Shown here: in pieces, positions 63,855 to 64,000 of the stretch | How positions within the stretch are numbered: position 1 is the first letter of the stretch | Layout of the letters: every line of letters begins with the position of its first letter | Origin: an uncultured Lachnospiraceae bacterium | Lineage (GTDB): Bacteria > Bacillota > Clostridia > Lachnospirales > Lachnospiraceae | DNA: 64,000 bases | Direction of reading: 5' to 3' | Assembly: GCA_910585625.1 (NCBI GenBank) | Contig: CAJUFQ010000005.1 | Location: 66,403-130,402, forward strand | Notes under the pieces: generated by a model | The model's database searches: none | What the model saw: only the letters and a program-made list of their open reading frames with translations | What the model was told of the DNA's origin: nothing | Position numbers and translations under genes: made by a program

Positions 63855-63907
63855 TTGCATAAATTAAAGAATAGTGCTAAAATAGTTATTGACTTCAAGT
63901 CAATAAC
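63855..63907 (+). promoter_or_regulatory. Promoter and 23-bp palindromic operator of the TetR gene
   Basis: TTGCAT (63855-63860), 17 bases, TAAAAT (63878-63883). The perfect palindrome GTTATTGACTT-C-AAGTCAATAAC (63885-63907) follows at once, over the expected start site. Autorepression by the TetR protein encoded next is the natural reading. Confidence 0.75.
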
Positions 63908-63933
63908 TAAATACAAAGGAGGTGCAATCACAT

Positions 63934-64000
63934 TTGGCTAGACCCGTAAAAAAGACACCAGAGGAATGGAGAAAAGAAATCCTAAATGCTGCCCAAAACT
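63934..64000 (+). CDS. TetR/AcrR family regulator, 5' part
   Basis: TTG 63934 after AAAGGAGG; 22 residues (MARPVKKTPEEWRKEILNAA) are the usual TetR N-terminus before the helix-turn-helix. The gene runs off the window. The palindrome upstream supports an autoregulated repressor, often of an exporter gene; none can be seen. Confidence 0.75.
   Translation, partial: MARPVKKTPEEWRKEILNAAQN

Noticed and set aside
1..64000. tRNA or rRNA genes
   Set aside because: No cloverleaf with T-loop consensus GTTCRANNC and acceptor pairing, nor conserved rRNA stretches, were found when reading both strands by eye; a tRNA scan would settle it.

Overview
The window looks like a chromosome segment of a spore-forming, Gram-positive gut anaerobe of the Lachnospiraceae type (Clostridia). 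The support is spoIVB and spo0A, a putrescine/spermidine pot operon, DUF5688-type and Rpn-type proteins, secreted GH43/LamG/Big-domain carbohydrate-active proteins, an S(P)KTG-type sortase pair and a two-subunit glutamate synthase. I cannot name a genus. No tRNA, rRNA or CRISPR array is visible.

Layout. (1) 1-432 is the 3' end of spoIVB and 11480-12280 is spo0A; these genes are normally neighbours. Here about 11 kb of AT-richer accessory DNA separates them: a hairpin-rich stretch, a broken integrase-like gene, a broken AlbA_2/Schlafen-type gene, unrecognised debris, and one intact 2396-residue gene. That gene joins a DnaG-like CHC2 zinc finger, a TOPRIM domain, a YVDD reverse transcriptase, a long unassigned middle and a C-terminal nitrilase. 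It is the best candidate in the window for an undescribed system, probably a relative of the RT-nitrilase (DRT1 / UG class 1) anti-phage proteins. (2) 12.3-20 kb: glgA, a DUF5688 gene, and the minus-strand operon regulator-potA-potB-potC-potD with its own promoter and operator palindrome. (3) 20-28.2 kb: three secreted multidomain proteins, two of them GH43-like, probably acting on arabinose- or xylose-containing plant polysaccharides. (4) 28.5-34.1 kb: a hotdog thioesterase, a large surface protein ending in SPKTG, its sortase, and a decayed Rpn nuclease. (5) 34.2-40.5 kb: an S1-domain protein, lytic transglycosylase, dUTPase, phosphofructokinase (minus strand), a sugar-ABC ATPase and a CdaR/PucR-type regulator. 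(6) 40.9-54.8 kb: a coiled-coil protein, a ComEC-like metallo-hydrolase, the folate operon folC-folE-folP-folBK, an LRR/VWA/MoxR-ATPase trio, a CPBP protease, a MATE exporter, a YjbR protein and a HAD phosphatase. (7) 55.5-61.8 kb: gltB-gltD, with an in-frame 45-bp tandem repeat between them. (8) From 61.9 kb to the end the sequence turns AT-rich again: a second integrase-like gene with an early TAG, a TnpV gene and the start of a TetR regulator with its own palindrome, i.e. the edge of another mobile or accessory region.

Three small elements with perfect terminal inverted repeats and hairpin-filled interiors (428-561, 14903-15068, 37814-37946) sit in gene gaps. Two of them overlap or abut the stop codon of a neighbouring gene.
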